Origin: JAKAWQ01 sp963840545
Lineage (GTDB): Bacteria > Pseudomonadota > Alphaproteobacteria > Acetobacterales > Acetobacteraceae
Direction of reading: 5' to 3'
Length of the DNA stretch: 64,000 bases
Assembly (NCBI GenBank): GCA_963840545.1
Contig: CAWIZE010000016.1
Span: forward strand, 1-64,000
Shown here: in pieces, positions 23,824 through 32,638 of the stretch
Position numbering within the stretch: position 1 is the stretch's first letter
How the letters are laid out: every line of letters starts with the position of its first letter
Made by a program: the position numbers and the translations under genes
Notes under the pieces: generated by a model
Database searches by the model: none
Told to the model about the DNA's origin: nothing
Seen by the model: only the letters and a program-made list of their open reading frames with translations

Positions 23824-26679
23824 TTACTTTGCGGGGATCGGCTCGGCGATCCGCCGCGTGCGTTCGTTGAGCGCGCGGTAGGCGTGCTGCCATTCGGTCG
23901 GGCCGTTGGCGGGCGAGACCTGGACGGCGGTGACCTTGTATTCGGGGCAGTTGGTCGCCCAGTCGGAGAACTCCGTCGTCACCACGTTGGTTTGCGTGTC
24001 GGGGTGGTGGAAGGTGGTGTAGACCACGCCGGGCGCGACCCGCTCGGTGATCAGCGCGCGCAGCGCCGTGGCGCCGGCGCGGCTTTCGAGCCGCACCCAT
24101 TCGCCGTCGCGGATGCCGCGCTCCTCCGCGTCGTGCGGATGGATCTCGAGCCGGTCCTCCTCGTGCCAGAGGCTGTTGGCGGTGCGCCGGGTCTGCGCCC
24201 CGACATTGTACTGGGAGAGGATGCGGCCCGTGGTCAGCAGCAGCGGGAAGCGCGGGCCCACCTTTTCGTCGGTCGGCAGGTACTCGGTGAGGACGAACTG
24301 GCCCTTGCCGCGGACGAATTTCTCCCTGTGCATCACCGGCGTGCCCTCGGGTGCGGCGTCGTTGCAGGGCCATTGCACCGAGCCCAGCCGGTCGAGTTTT
24401 TCGAAGCTGACGCCGGAGAAGGTTGGGGTTGTCGCGGCGATCTCGTCCATGATCTCGGAGGCGTGCGTGTAGTGCATCGGATAGCCGAGCGCGTTCGAGA
24501 GCAGTTCCGTCACCTGCCAGTCGGCGTAGCCGGCGGCGGGAGAAATCACCCGGCGGACGAGCTGGATGCGCCGCTCGGCGTTGGTGAAGGTGCCGTCCTT
24601 CTCGAGGAAGGACGAGCCGGGCAGGAAGACGTGCGCGAACTGCGCCGTCTCGTTGAGGAAGAGGTCCTGCACGACGATGCATTCCATCGCCGCGAGCCCC
24701 GAGGTCACGTGGTGTGTGTCGGGGTCGGACTGCACGATGTCCTCGCCCTGGATGTAGAGGCCCTTGAAGCTGCCGTCGAGCGCCGCGTCGAACATGTTGG
24801 GAATGCGCAGGCCCGGCTCGGGATCGAGCGTGACGCCCCAGCGCTCCTCGAAGATTTTTCGCGCGGCGGGCTCGGAAATGTGGCGGTAGCCGGACAGCTC
24901 ATGGGGAAAGCTTCCCATGTCGCAGGAGCCCTGGACGTTGTTCTGGCCTCGCAACGGATTGACGCCGACGCCGGGGCGGCCGATATTCCCCGTGGCCATG
25001 GCGAGGTTGGCGATCGCGATCACCGCGGTCGAGCCCTGGGAGTGCTCGGTGACGCCGAGCCCGTAATAGATCGCCCCGTTGCCGCCGGTGGCGTAGAGGC
25101 GCGCGGCCGCGCGCACGGAGGCGGCGGGGACGCCAGTGAAGGATTCGAGGGATTCGGGGCTGTTGCGCTCATCGGCGGCGAAGGCGCGCCATTCGGCGTA
25201 GGCCGCCGGATCGCAGCGTTCGGCGATGAAGTTTTTGCTTTCCAGGTTTTCGGTGACCACCACGTGGGCGAGCGCATTGAGCATCGCGACATTGGTGCCG
25301 GGGCGGAGCGCGAGATGATGCGCGGCCGCGACGTGGGGGCTGCGGACGAGGTCGATCCGGCGCGGATCGATGACGATGAGCCTCGCACCTTGCCCCAAAC
25401 GCCGCTTCATGTGCGAGGCGAAGACCGGGTGCCCGTCGGTCGGGTTGGCGCCGATCACCATGATGACGTCCGCCTGGTCGACCGAATCGAAATCCTGTGT
25501 CCCGGCGGAGGTGCCGAAGGTGGTTTTCAGCCCGTAGCCGGTCGGCGAGTGGCAGACGCGGGCGCAGGTATCGACATTGTTGTTGCCGAAGGCCGCGCGC
25601 ACCAGCTTCTGGACGAGGAAGGTTTCTTCGTTGGTGCAGCGCGAGGAGGTGATGCCGCCGACCGCGCCGCGGCCGTATTGTTCCTGAATCCGCTTGAATT
25701 CGGAAGCGGCGTGGGCGATCGCCTCCTCCCAGCTCACCGCCTGCCAGGGATCGGTGATGCGGGCGCGGAGCATCGGCTTGAGCACGCGGTCCGGGTGCAT
25801 CGCATAGCCCCAGGCGAAGCGTCCCTTGACGCAGGAATGGCCATGGTTGGCCTTGCCGTCCTTCCATGGTGTCATCCGCACCACCTGCTCGCCGCGAAGC
25901 TCGGCCTTGAAGGTGCAGCCGACGCCGCAATAGGCGCAGGTGGTGAGCACGGAGCGCTCGGGCACGCCCGCTGCGATCAGCGATTTCTCGACCAGCGCCG
26001 AGGTCGGGCAGGCCTGCACGCAGGCGCCGCAGGAGACGCATTCGGAGCCGAGGAAGCCCTCGTCCTGGCTGGCGACGATCCGCGACTCGAAGCCGCGCCC
26101 CGCGACGGTGAGCGCGTAGGTGCCCTGGATCTCGGCGCAGGCGCGCACGCAGCGCGAGCAGACGATGCAGCGCGCGGGATCGAAGGTGAAATAGGGATTG
26201 CTCTCGTCCTTGGGCTGGGCGAGATGCGTGGTGACGTCCTCGGGATAGCGGATTTCGCGCAGGCCGACGGCGGCCGCCATCCGGAAAAGCTCGTTCTCGG
26301 CGAGCTTCGGATCGGAGATCCACTCGCGCGGATGATCGGAGGCGTAGAGCTCCATCACGCCGCGGCGGAGACGTTTCAGGCGCTCGGTTTCGGTGTGGAC
26401 GACCATCCCCGCGGCGACCGGCGTCGTGCAGGAGGCGGGGGTGCCTTGCCGCCCTTCGATCTCGACCAGGCAGAGCCGGCAGGAGCCGAAGGCGGCGAGA
26501 GAATTGGTCGCGCAGAGGCGGGGGATCGCGGTGCCGCGCATCATCGCCGCGCGCATGATCGAGGTGCCTTCGGGCACCGTGACCGCCTCGCCGTCGATGG
26601 TCAGGCGCACCGCCGATGCGCTTGCCGATGTATTTGCGGGTGCGGGCGTGCCGTAATCGATCTCGGGGACGAGGGGCAT
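23824..26679 (-). CDS. fdsA: NAD-dependent formate dehydrogenase alpha subunit
   Basis: The catalytic subunit (951 residues), oxidising formate to CO2 with a molybdenum or tungsten bis-MGD cofactor. The N-terminus has a [2Fe-2S] domain (Cys56, 67, 70, 84), then two [4Fe-4S] ferredoxin motifs (CIVCSRCVRAC at 171, CVSCGACVQAC at 214) and the CAYCGVGC cluster near 248-283. The active-site pair is Cys376-His377 (ARVCHSPT), so it uses cysteine and not selenocysteine. The molybdopterin domains follow to the C-terminus. The ATG at 26679 has GAGGGAAA upstream. It passes electrons to FdsB and NAD+ in the cytoplasm. Confidence 0.95.
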   Translation of the reverse strand: MPLVPEIDYGTPAPANTSASASAVRLTIDGEAVTVPEGTSIMRAAMMRGTAIPRLCATNSLAAFGSCRLCLVEIEGRQGTPASCTTPVAAGMVVHTETERLKRLRRGVMELYASDHPREWISDPKLAENELFRMAAAVGLREIRYPEDVTTHLAQPKDESNPYFTFDPARCIVCSRCVRACAEIQGTYALTVAGRGFESRIVASQDEGFLGSECVSCGACVQACPTSALVEKSLIAAGVPERSVLTTCAYCGVGCTFKAELRGEQVVRMTPWKDGKANHGHSCVKGRFAWGYAMHPDRVLKPMLRARITDPWQAVSWEEAIAHAASEFKRIQEQYGRGAVGGITSSRCTNEETFLVQKLVRAAFGNNNVDTCARVCHSPTGYGLKTTFGTSAGTQDFDSVDQADVIMVIGANPTDGHPVFASHMKRRLGQGARLIVIDPRRIDLVRSPHVAAAHHLALRPGTNVAMLNALAHVVVTENLESKNFIAERCDPAAYAEWRAFAADERNSPESLESFTGVPAASVRAAARLYATGGNGAIYYGLGVTEHSQGSTAVIAIANLAMATGNIGRPGVGVNPLRGQNNVQGSCDMGSFPHELSGYRHISEPAARKIFEERWGVTLDPEPGLRIPNMFDAALDGSFKGLYIQGEDIVQSDPDTHHVTSGLAAMECIVVQDLFLNETAQFAHVFLPGSSFLEKDGTFTNAERRIQLVRRVISPAAGYADWQVTELLSNALGYPMHYTHASEIMDEIAATTPTFSGVSFEKLDRLGSVQWPCNDAAPEGTPVMHREKFVRGKGQFVLTEYLPTDEKVGPRFPLLLTTGRILSQYNVGAQTRRTANSLWHEEDRLEIHPHDAEERGIRDGEWVRLESRAGATALRALITERVAPGVVYTTFHHPDTQTNVVTTEFSDWATNCPEYKVTAVQVSPANGPTEWQHAYRALNERTRRIAEPIPAK

Positions 26680-26695
26680 GGTGCTTTCCCTCTGG

Positions 26696-28291
26696 CTAGG
26701 CGGCCAGGGTTTTGTGAGGAGCGTGGGAAAAGTCGTCAGAAAAATGATCGAGCGCGCTTTCGACGGGATAGGGGGTAAAACCGCCGAGGGCGCAGAGCGA
26801 GCCAAGCCGCATGGTCTCGCAGAGCTCGCGCAGCAGGGCGAGGTTCTTCGCCGGCTCGACGCCTTCGAGGATGCGGTCGATCACGGCCACGCCACGGTGC
26901 GAGCCGATGCGGCAGGGCGTGCATTTGCCGCAGGATTCGTGGGCGCAGAACTCCATCGCGAAGCGTGCCTGTTGCGCCATGTCCACGGTGTCGTCGAAGA
27001 CGACGATGCCGCCATGGCCGATCAGCCCGGCGCGCGCGGCGAAGGATTCGTAGTCGAAGGGGGTGTCGAAGAGCGCCGGCGGGAAATAGGCGCCGAGCGG
27101 CCCGCCCACCTGCACCGCGCGCACCGGCCGGCCGCTCGCGGTGCCGCCGCCGATCTCCTCCACCAGTTCGCCGAGGGTGACGCCGAAGGGTGCCTCATAG
27201 AGGCCGCCGCAGCGGACATTGCCGGCGAGCTGGATCGGGATCGTGCCGCGCGAGCGGCCGAAGCCGAGGGCGGCGTAGGCGTCGGCGCCGTCGGCGAGGA
27301 TCGGGGGCACGGAGGCCAGCGTGATGAGGTTGTTGATGACGGTCGGGCAGCCGAAGAGGCCCTTGTGGGCGGGGAGCGGCGGCTTGGCCCGCACCTCGCC
27401 GCGCTTGCCCTCGAGGCTCTCGAGCAGCGAGGTTTCCTCGCCGCAGACATAGGCCCCGGCGCCGACGCGGATCTCGATATCGAAGCGATCGGGGTTGAAG
27501 GGGTCGGGGGCGAGGATTTCTTCGGTGCGGGCGATGGCGAGCGCGCGCCGGAGGGTGGCGATCGCCTGGGGATATTCGGAGCGGACATAGACGAAGCCTT
27601 GGCGCGCGCCGACGGCGAGGGCGGCGATCGCCATGCCCTCGATCAGGGCGAAGGGATCGCCCTCCATGATCATCCGGTCCGAGTAGGTGCCGGAATCGCC
27701 CTCGTCGGCGTTGCAGACGATGAATTTGCGCGCGCCCGCGGCCTCGGCGGCGGTGCGCCATTTGATCCCCGTGGGGAAGCCGGCGCCGCCGCGGCCGCGC
27801 AGGCCCGAGCGCGCCACCTCCTCGATGGTGGCCGCGGGGCCGAGGGCGCGCGCGCGGTCGAGGCCGCGGAGGCCGCCATGGGCGCGGTAATCGGCGAGCG
27901 AGAGAGGGTCGGTGATGCCGCAGCGGGCGAAGGTGATGCGGCGCTGGCCGGCCAGGAAGGGGATTTTTTCGACGGGCCCGACGGCGCGGGGGTGGGGCGC
28001 GCGGGGGTGGGGTGCTTGGGCGTGGGGCCGGGCTTCGAGGAAGCCGGCGGCGAAGAGGCCGGGCACGTCCTCGGGGGCGAGCGGGCCGTAGCCCAGGCGG
28101 CCGGCTTGGGTTTCCACCTCGACCAGCGGCTCGAGCCAGTAGAGCCCGCGCGAGCCGGTGCGGACGAGATCGAGGGCGAGGCCGCGCGCCGCCGCCTCGG
28201 CGGCGATGGCGCGGGCGACGGCCTCGGCGCCCACGGCGCGGGCGCCGGCATCGGCGGGGACGAAGACGCGGGCGATGGGGGCCTCGGTCAT
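26696..28291 (-). CDS. fdsB: NAD-dependent formate dehydrogenase beta subunit
   Basis: A 531-residue NuoF-like diaphorase subunit. An N-terminal thioredoxin-like part (residues 1-110, with APHPRAPHPRAVG as a small duplication) is followed by the FMN/NADH module. SGLRGRGGAGFPTGIKW binds NADH, and CNADEGDSGTYSDRMIM and GAGAYVCGEETSLLESLEG bind FMN. CGKCTPCRIG plus a later Cys (SLCALGG) hold the N3-type [4Fe-4S] cluster. The ATG at 28291 overlaps the fdsG stop by four bases. It hands electrons from FdsA to NAD+. Confidence 0.95.
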   Translation of the reverse strand: MTEAPIARVFVPADAGARAVGAEAVARAIAAEAAARGLALDLVRTGSRGLYWLEPLVEVETQAGRLGYGPLAPEDVPGLFAAGFLEARPHAQAPHPRAPHPRAVGPVEKIPFLAGQRRITFARCGITDPLSLADYRAHGGLRGLDRARALGPAATIEEVARSGLRGRGGAGFPTGIKWRTAAEAAGARKFIVCNADEGDSGTYSDRMIMEGDPFALIEGMAIAALAVGARQGFVYVRSEYPQAIATLRRALAIARTEEILAPDPFNPDRFDIEIRVGAGAYVCGEETSLLESLEGKRGEVRAKPPLPAHKGLFGCPTVINNLITLASVPPILADGADAYAALGFGRSRGTIPIQLAGNVRCGGLYEAPFGVTLGELVEEIGGGTASGRPVRAVQVGGPLGAYFPPALFDTPFDYESFAARAGLIGHGGIVVFDDTVDMAQQARFAMEFCAHESCGKCTPCRIGSHRGVAVIDRILEGVEPAKNLALLRELCETMRLGSLCALGGFTPYPVESALDHFSDDFSHAPHKTLAA

Positions 28292-28776
28292 GGCGCGGCC
28301 GCGCCGGCGATCAGCCTCTCGAGCCGGGCGGCGTCGAGCCGCCCGACCGGCTCCTCGTCGAAGAGGGCGCTCGGCGAGCAGGAGCAGAGCCCGAGGCAAT
28401 AGACCGGCTCGATGGTGAGCGCCCCGTCGGGCGTGGTTTCGCCCCAGCCGAGCCCGTGGCGGGCGAGCGCGGCCTCGGCGAGCGCGGCGGCGCCCATCGC
28501 CTGGCAGGCCTCGGCCCGGCAGAGCTTCAGCACGTGCCGCCCCGCCGGCGCGTGGCGGAGATCGTGGTAGAAGCTCAGCACCCCGTGCAGCTCGGCGCGG
28601 CTGATGTTGAGCGCCTCGGCGATCACCGGCACGGCTTCCCGCGGGACGTGGCCGAACGCCTCCTGGACCGCCCGGAGCACGTTCAGGGCCGGGCCTTCGC
28701 TTGCCTGATGGGCGCGCACGATCGCCGCGATCCGCTCGCGGCTCGATCCCGGCCCCTCCTGCATCCGGCGCTCCAT
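28288..28776 (-). CDS. fdsG: NAD-dependent formate dehydrogenase gamma subunit
   Basis: A 162-residue NuoE-like subunit with a thioredoxin-fold [2Fe-2S] domain. An N-terminal helical bundle (AIVRAHQASEGPALNVLRAV, then VPREAVPVIAEALNI) leads to the cluster Cys residues in LCRAEACQAMG and YCLGLCSCSPSA. It is the first gene of the fds operon and is translationally coupled to fdsB. ATG codons at 28776 and 28764 are both possible starts. Confidence 0.93.
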   Translation of the reverse strand: MERRMQEGPGSSRERIAAIVRAHQASEGPALNVLRAVQEAFGHVPREAVPVIAEALNISRAELHGVLSFYHDLRHAPAGRHVLKLCRAEACQAMGAAALAEAALARHGLGWGETTPDGALTIEPVYCLGLCSCSPSALFDEEPVGRLDAARLERLIAGAAAP

Positions 28777-28823
28777 CCTTCCTTCAATCTATGGGCGGGA
28801 GCGGCGGGAATACAAGTTGCGGC

Positions 28824-28890
28824 CCCCGGCCGCCGCCACGGGCTGCCCCGGCCGCCGCCACGGGCTGCCCCCGGCCGCCGCCACGGGCTT
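28824..28890. repeat. 22-nt GC-rich tandem repeat, 3 copies
   Basis: Three copies of a 22-base unit (ccccggccgccgccacggg plus ctg), the third offset by one extra C and ending ctt. It lies upstream of fdsG and of the OFA transporter, inside the divergent promoter region. Confidence 0.9.
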
Positions 28891-28902
28891 CCTACGGACC
28901 GA

Positions 28903-28932
28903 TTGACGGGACGCGGCGCGGCCGTTCATGAT
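28903..28932 (+). promoter_or_regulatory. Candidate sigma-70 promoter of the OFA transporter
   Basis: TTGACG, 18 bases, CATGAT: five and four matches to the -35 and -10 consensus. It lies 66 bp upstream of the transporter ATG. Assigned by eye only. Confidence 0.4.
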
Positions 28933-28997
28933 GACAGGGAAACAAGAGCGGTGCTGAATTGTTTTGCACCGCACAAGAAGATATGGGGGGAAGCACC

Positions 28998-30356
28998 ATG
29001 GCCTCGATCCTCGATCGCGAACTGATCGTCGCGGGACAGGGCTTCAATCGATGGCTCGTGCCGCCGGCCGCGCTCTGCGTGCATCTTTGCATCGGCGAGG
29101 CCTATGCCTTCTCGGTGTTCAACGCGCCGCTCACACGGGTGATCGGCATTACGAAATCCGCTCCCGGAGACTGGAGGCTGACCGAGCTCGGCTGGATCTT
29201 CAGCCTGGCCATCGTCTTCCTCGGCCTCTCCGCCGCCTTCACCGGCACCTGGCTCGACCGGGTCGGGCCGCGCAAGGCGATGGCGACCGCGGCGCTCTGC
29301 TTCGGCGGCGGCTTCCTGATTTCCGCGATCGGCGTTTCGAGCCACGATCTCTGGCTGATCTATCTCGGCTATGGCGTGCTCGGCGGCTGCGGGCTCGGCA
29401 TCGGCTATATCTCGCCGGTCAAAACCCTGATCATGTGGTTCCCGGACCGGCCCGGCATGGCGACCGGGATGGCCATCATGGGCTTCGGCGGCGGCGCGTT
29501 CATCGCGGCCCCGCTTTCGGTCTGGCTGATGCGCGCCTTTTCCGGGCCCCACAGCGTCGGCGTCGCCGGCACCTTCGTCGCTCTCGGCTTGATCTACGCC
29601 GTCTTCATGCTGGTCGGCGCGGCCATCGTCCGGGTGCCGGCGCCGGGCTGGCAGCCTGCCGGTTTCGTGGCCCCCGCCGAATCGCGCGGGATGATCACCA
29701 CCGAGACCGTGCATGTCGACCAGGCGCTCAGAACGCCCCAGTTCTATCTGCTTTGGCTGGTTCTCTGCCTGAATGTGACGGCCGGCATCGGCGTCCTCGG
29801 CCAGGCTTCGGTGATGGCCCAGGAAATGTTCCATGGCCGGATCACGCCGGTCGCCGCCGCCGGCTTCGTCGGCCTGCTCAGCCTCTTCAACATGGGAGGG
29901 CGGTTCTTCTGGGCCTCATGCTCCGACTATATCGGGCGGAAGAACACGTACTTCGTGTTCTTCGTCCTCGGGTTCCTGCTCTATGTCGCGGTGCCGAGCA
30001 CCGCCAGGATGGGCAGCGTCGCGCTGTTCGTGCTTGCGTACGGCATCATCCTCAGCATGTACGGCGGCGGCTTCGCGACGATTCCCGCGTACCTCAGGGA
30101 CATATTCGGCGTGCAGTACGTCGGCGCCATCCATGGGCGCATTCTCACCGCTTGGTCCGCGGCCGGCGTCTTCGGGCCCGTGCTGGTGAATTATATCCGC
30201 GCGTACCAGATCAGCCACGGGGTGGCGAGGGCGGATGCCTATACCGTAACGATGTATATCATGGCCGGGCTTCTCGTCATCGGCTTCTTCTGCAACCTCG
30301 CGATGCGCCCGGTCCACACCAGGCACCATCATGCATTGCGGGACGCGGAGGCGTGA
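28998..30356 (+). CDS. OFA-family MFS transporter (oxalate/formate type)
   Basis: A 452-residue, 12-span transporter of the oxalate:formate antiporter family. Signs are the start LVPPAALCVHLCIGEAYAFS, the motif A loop DRVGPRKAMA after span 2, and the second-half DYIGRKNTYF. The ATG at 28998 has a GGGGGGAAG box. It stands divergent from the formate dehydrogenase operon, so formate or oxalate is the likely substrate (inference from family and neighbour). It is followed by its small subunit gene 37 bases downstream. Pyruvate or another monocarboxylate is an alternative. Confidence 0.87.
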   Translation: MASILDRELIVAGQGFNRWLVPPAALCVHLCIGEAYAFSVFNAPLTRVIGITKSAPGDWRLTELGWIFSLAIVFLGLSAAFTGTWLDRVGPRKAMATAALCFGGGFLISAIGVSSHDLWLIYLGYGVLGGCGLGIGYISPVKTLIMWFPDRPGMATGMAIMGFGGGAFIAAPLSVWLMRAFSGPHSVGVAGTFVALGLIYAVFMLVGAAIVRVPAPGWQPAGFVAPAESRGMITTETVHVDQALRTPQFYLLWLVLCLNVTAGIGVLGQASVMAQEMFHGRITPVAAAGFVGLLSLFNMGGRFFWASCSDYIGRKNTYFVFFVLGFLLYVAVPSTARMGSVALFVLAYGIILSMYGGGFATIPAYLRDIFGVQYVGAIHGRILTAWSAAGVFGPVLVNYIRAYQISHGVARADAYTVTMYIMAGLLVIGFFCNLAMRPVHTRHHHALRDAEA

Positions 30357-30393
30357 TCCGCGGCATCCTGCGACACCGCAATCGGAGGCAAAG

Positions 30394-30540
30394 ATGAACG
30401 GGTTGGAACCATCCGGCCAACACGAGGCGAGCCCTCCCGGCCAAACCATCGCGCTCGTTCTCGCCTGGGCGTTCGTCGGCATCCCGCTCATCTGGGGCGT
30501 CGTCGAAACGATCAGCAATGCCCTGAAGCTGTTCCGCTGA
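30394..30540 (+). CDS. MFS transporter small subunit
   Basis: A 48-residue protein with one membrane segment (TIALVLAWAFVGIPLIWGVV) after a short polar start, ending ETISNALKLFR. Such tiny proteins follow OFA-family transporter genes in many proteobacteria and are named after that context. GGAGG lies six bases upstream of the ATG. It is almost certainly cotranscribed with the transporter. What it does biochemically is not known to me. Confidence 0.8.
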   Translation: MNGLEPSGQHEASPPGQTIALVLAWAFVGIPLIWGVVETISNALKLFR

Positions 30541-30640
30541 CCCGGCGCGCGGGCGCTCGCGCCGGCGCGGGGCGCCTGCCGCCGACCGCCGCTTGAACCG
30601 CGCCCGCCGCCCGCGCCATCATCCTGCCCGTAGCCGCCGG

Positions 30641-30670
30641 AGCCGGCGCGGAGTGAGCCGGCGCGGAGTG
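30641..30670. repeat. 15-nt direct duplication upstream of cbpA
   Basis: agccggcgcggagtg occurs twice in tandem, followed by ag and the leader of the DnaJ-like gene. It lies ten bases before the GTG start, so it forms part of the ribosome-binding region. Confidence 0.9.
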
Positions 30671-30679
30671 AGGTAGAGC

Positions 30680-31603
30680 GTGAGCGCGGATCCCTACACG
30701 GTGCTGGGCGTCAAGCGGGAGGCGAGCCAGGACGAGATCCGCAAGGCCTACCGGAAGCTGGCCAAGAAGCTCCATCCGGACCTCAACCCGGGCAACAAGG
30801 AGGCCGAGGAGCGCTTCAAGGAGGTCGCGGGGGCCTACGGCCTGCTGGGCGAGCCCGAGACGCGTGCCCGCTTCGACCGCGGCGAGATCGACGCGAGCGG
30901 GGCAGAAACCCCGCGGCAAAACTATTACCGCGACTTCGCCGAAGCCGGGCCGGAGGGCGGTGCGCAGGCTTACGAATCGCGCGCGGGCTTCGCCGATTTC
31001 GCCGAGAGCGATGACATTTTTGCCGAGCTTTTCGGCCGCCGCGCGCCCGGCGGCGCGCAATTGCGCATGCGCGGGGCGGACCTGCCCTTCCACCTCCATG
31101 TCGATTTCCTCGACGCGGTCAACGGTGCCACGCGCCGGCTTTCGCTGCCCGACGGCTCGACCCTCGACGTCGCCATCCCGCCCGGCATCCGCGACGGCCA
31201 GATGCTCCGCCTCAAGGGCAAGGGCCGGCCCGGCATCGGCGGCGGCCCGCCGGGCGACGCGCTGATCGAAATCGAGGTCATGCCCCACCCCGTTTTCCGC
31301 CGCCAGGGCGACGATATCCGCATCGATCTGCCGATCTCGCTCACCGAGGCGGTGCTCGGCGGGCGCATCGATGTGCCGACGCCGACCGGCCCGGTGACGA
31401 TGACGATCCCCAGGGGCGCGAACAGCGACACGACCTTGCGCATCCGCGGCAAAGGCGTTGCCCGCCGCGACGGAACGCGCGGCGACCAATACATCGCGCT
31501 GACCGTCGTGTTGCCGAAAACTCCCGATCCGGAGCTCGAGAAATTCGTCAGCACCTGGGCGGAGGGCAAGCTCTACAACCCGCGCGAGGCGGGGCAGGGC
31601 TGA
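30680..31603 (+). CDS. cbpA: DnaJ-like co-chaperone CbpA
   Basis: A 307-residue type II J-domain protein. The J domain is residues 3-70 with HPD at 32-34 (KKLHPDLNPG). A Gly/Ala-rich linker and the two DnaJ C-terminal beta domains follow (VDFLDAVNGATRRL; GDDIRIDLPISLTEAVLGG). There is no zinc finger, which separates it from DnaJ. It stimulates DnaK and binds nucleoid DNA in relatives. The start is the GTG at 30680. The cbpM partner gene starts directly after its stop codon. Confidence 0.9.
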   Translation: MSADPYTVLGVKREASQDEIRKAYRKLAKKLHPDLNPGNKEAEERFKEVAGAYGLLGEPETRARFDRGEIDASGAETPRQNYYRDFAEAGPEGGAQAYESRAGFADFAESDDIFAELFGRRAPGGAQLRMRGADLPFHLHVDFLDAVNGATRRLSLPDGSTLDVAIPPGIRDGQMLRLKGKGRPGIGGGPPGDALIEIEVMPHPVFRRQGDDIRIDLPISLTEAVLGGRIDVPTPTGPVTMTIPRGANSDTTLRIRGKGVARRDGTRGDQYIALTVVLPKTPDPELEKFVSTWAEGKLYNPREAGQG

Positions 31604-31939
31604 ATGCTGGAATATCACGAATTCTGCATCCGCGCCGAGCTCGAAGGCGAGGTCATCGAGGCCTGGATCGCCGCCGGCTGGCTGATCCCCGAGGGCTCCG
31701 CAGGGCCGCGCCGCTTCTCGGAGGCCGACCTCGCGCGCGCCCGCCTGATCCGCGACCTCCGCGAGGATCTCGGCGTCAACGACGAAGCCATCGCCGTCGT
31801 GCTCGACCTCGTCGACCAGGTCCACGGCCTGCGCCAGAGCCTGCGCGCGCTCTCCGCCGCGCTCGCCACGCTGCCGGAGCCGACGCGGGCGCGGATCCAG
31901 GAGGAATTGCGCGCCCGCCGCGCCCCGGCGCGCGCGTGA
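31604..31939 (+). CDS. cbpM: Chaperone modulator CbpM
   Basis: A 111-residue MerR-like helical protein of the CbpM family. FCIRAELEGEVIEAWIAAGW then FSEADLARARLIRDLREDLG and VNDEAIAVVLDLVDQVHGLR are the family landmarks. CbpM binds the J domain of CbpA and inhibits it. The ATG follows the cbpA TGA with no gap. It converges on ureG, with 36 bp between the stops. Confidence 0.88.
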   Translation: MLEYHEFCIRAELEGEVIEAWIAAGWLIPEGSAGPRRFSEADLARARLIRDLREDLGVNDEAIAVVLDLVDQVHGLRQSLRALSAALATLPEPTRARIQEELRARRAPARA

Positions 31940-31975
31940 GAGCCGGGGGCGGGGCCCCTTGGCCTTGCGGCGGGC

Positions 31976-32593
31976 TCAGCCGCGGCCGAGGCCGCCGGCG
32001 CGCTCGATAAAGGAAGAAATCTCGGCGACGCCCTGGCCGGCCCGGAGGTTGGCGAAGACGAAGGGGCGTTCGCCGCGCATGCGTCCGGCGTCGCGGTCCA
32101 TGACTTCGAGGTTCGCGCCGACCAGCGGGGCGAGGTCGATCTTGTTGATGACGAGAAGGTCGCTGCGGGTGATGCCGGGGCCGCCTTTGCGGGGGATCTT
32201 GTCGCCGGCCGAGACGTCGATGACGTAGATTGTGAGGTCGGCGAGCTCGGGGCTGAAGGTGGCGGCGAGGTTGTCGCCGCCCGATTCGATGAGGATGAGG
32301 TCGAGGGCGGGAAAGCGGCGGCGGAGATCGGCGACGCCGGCGAGATTGATGCTGGCGTCCTCGCGGATCGCGGTGTGCGGGCAGCCGCCGGTTTCGATGC
32401 CGAGGATGCGTTCGGGCGGCAGCGCGCCCGCGCGCGTCAGGAACTCCGCGTCCTCCTTGGTGTAGATATCGTTGGTGATGGCGGCGATTTCGTATCGAGA
32501 ACGGAATGTTTTGCAGAGCGCGTCCATCAGCGCCGTTTTTCCCGTGCCGACCGGGCCGCCGATGCCGACGCGGAGGGGGCCATGGCGACTCAT
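31976..32593 (-). CDS. ureG: Urease accessory GTPase UreG
   Basis: A 205-residue SIMIBI GTPase that delivers nickel to urease. Walker A is GIGGPVGTGKTAL (11-23), the metal-binding CPH motif is ETGGCPHTAIRED, and the guanine-specificity motif is VINKIDLA. It is the last gene of the urt-ure operon. Its start codon lies within a 14-nt tandem repeat that separates it from ureF; in most relatives these genes abut or overlap. Confidence 0.96.
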   Translation of the reverse strand: MSRHGPLRVGIGGPVGTGKTALMDALCKTFRSRYEIAAITNDIYTKEDAEFLTRAGALPPERILGIETGGCPHTAIREDASINLAGVADLRRRFPALDLILIESGGDNLAATFSPELADLTIYVIDVSAGDKIPRKGGPGITRSDLLVINKIDLAPLVGANLEVMDRDAGRMRGERPFVFANLRAGQGVAEISSFIERAGGLGRG

Positions 32594-32638
32594 CGATCGG
32601 GACTCATCGATCGGGACTCATCGATCGGGACTCATGAG
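32587..32638. repeat. 14-nt tandem repeat at the ureF-ureG junction
   Basis: gactcatcgatcgg three times in tandem, then a partial copy gactcatgag that contains the ureF stop. On the minus strand each unit carries ATGAG, so the stop/start overlap of the two genes seems to have been multiplied, adding about 42 bp. Confidence 0.92.
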
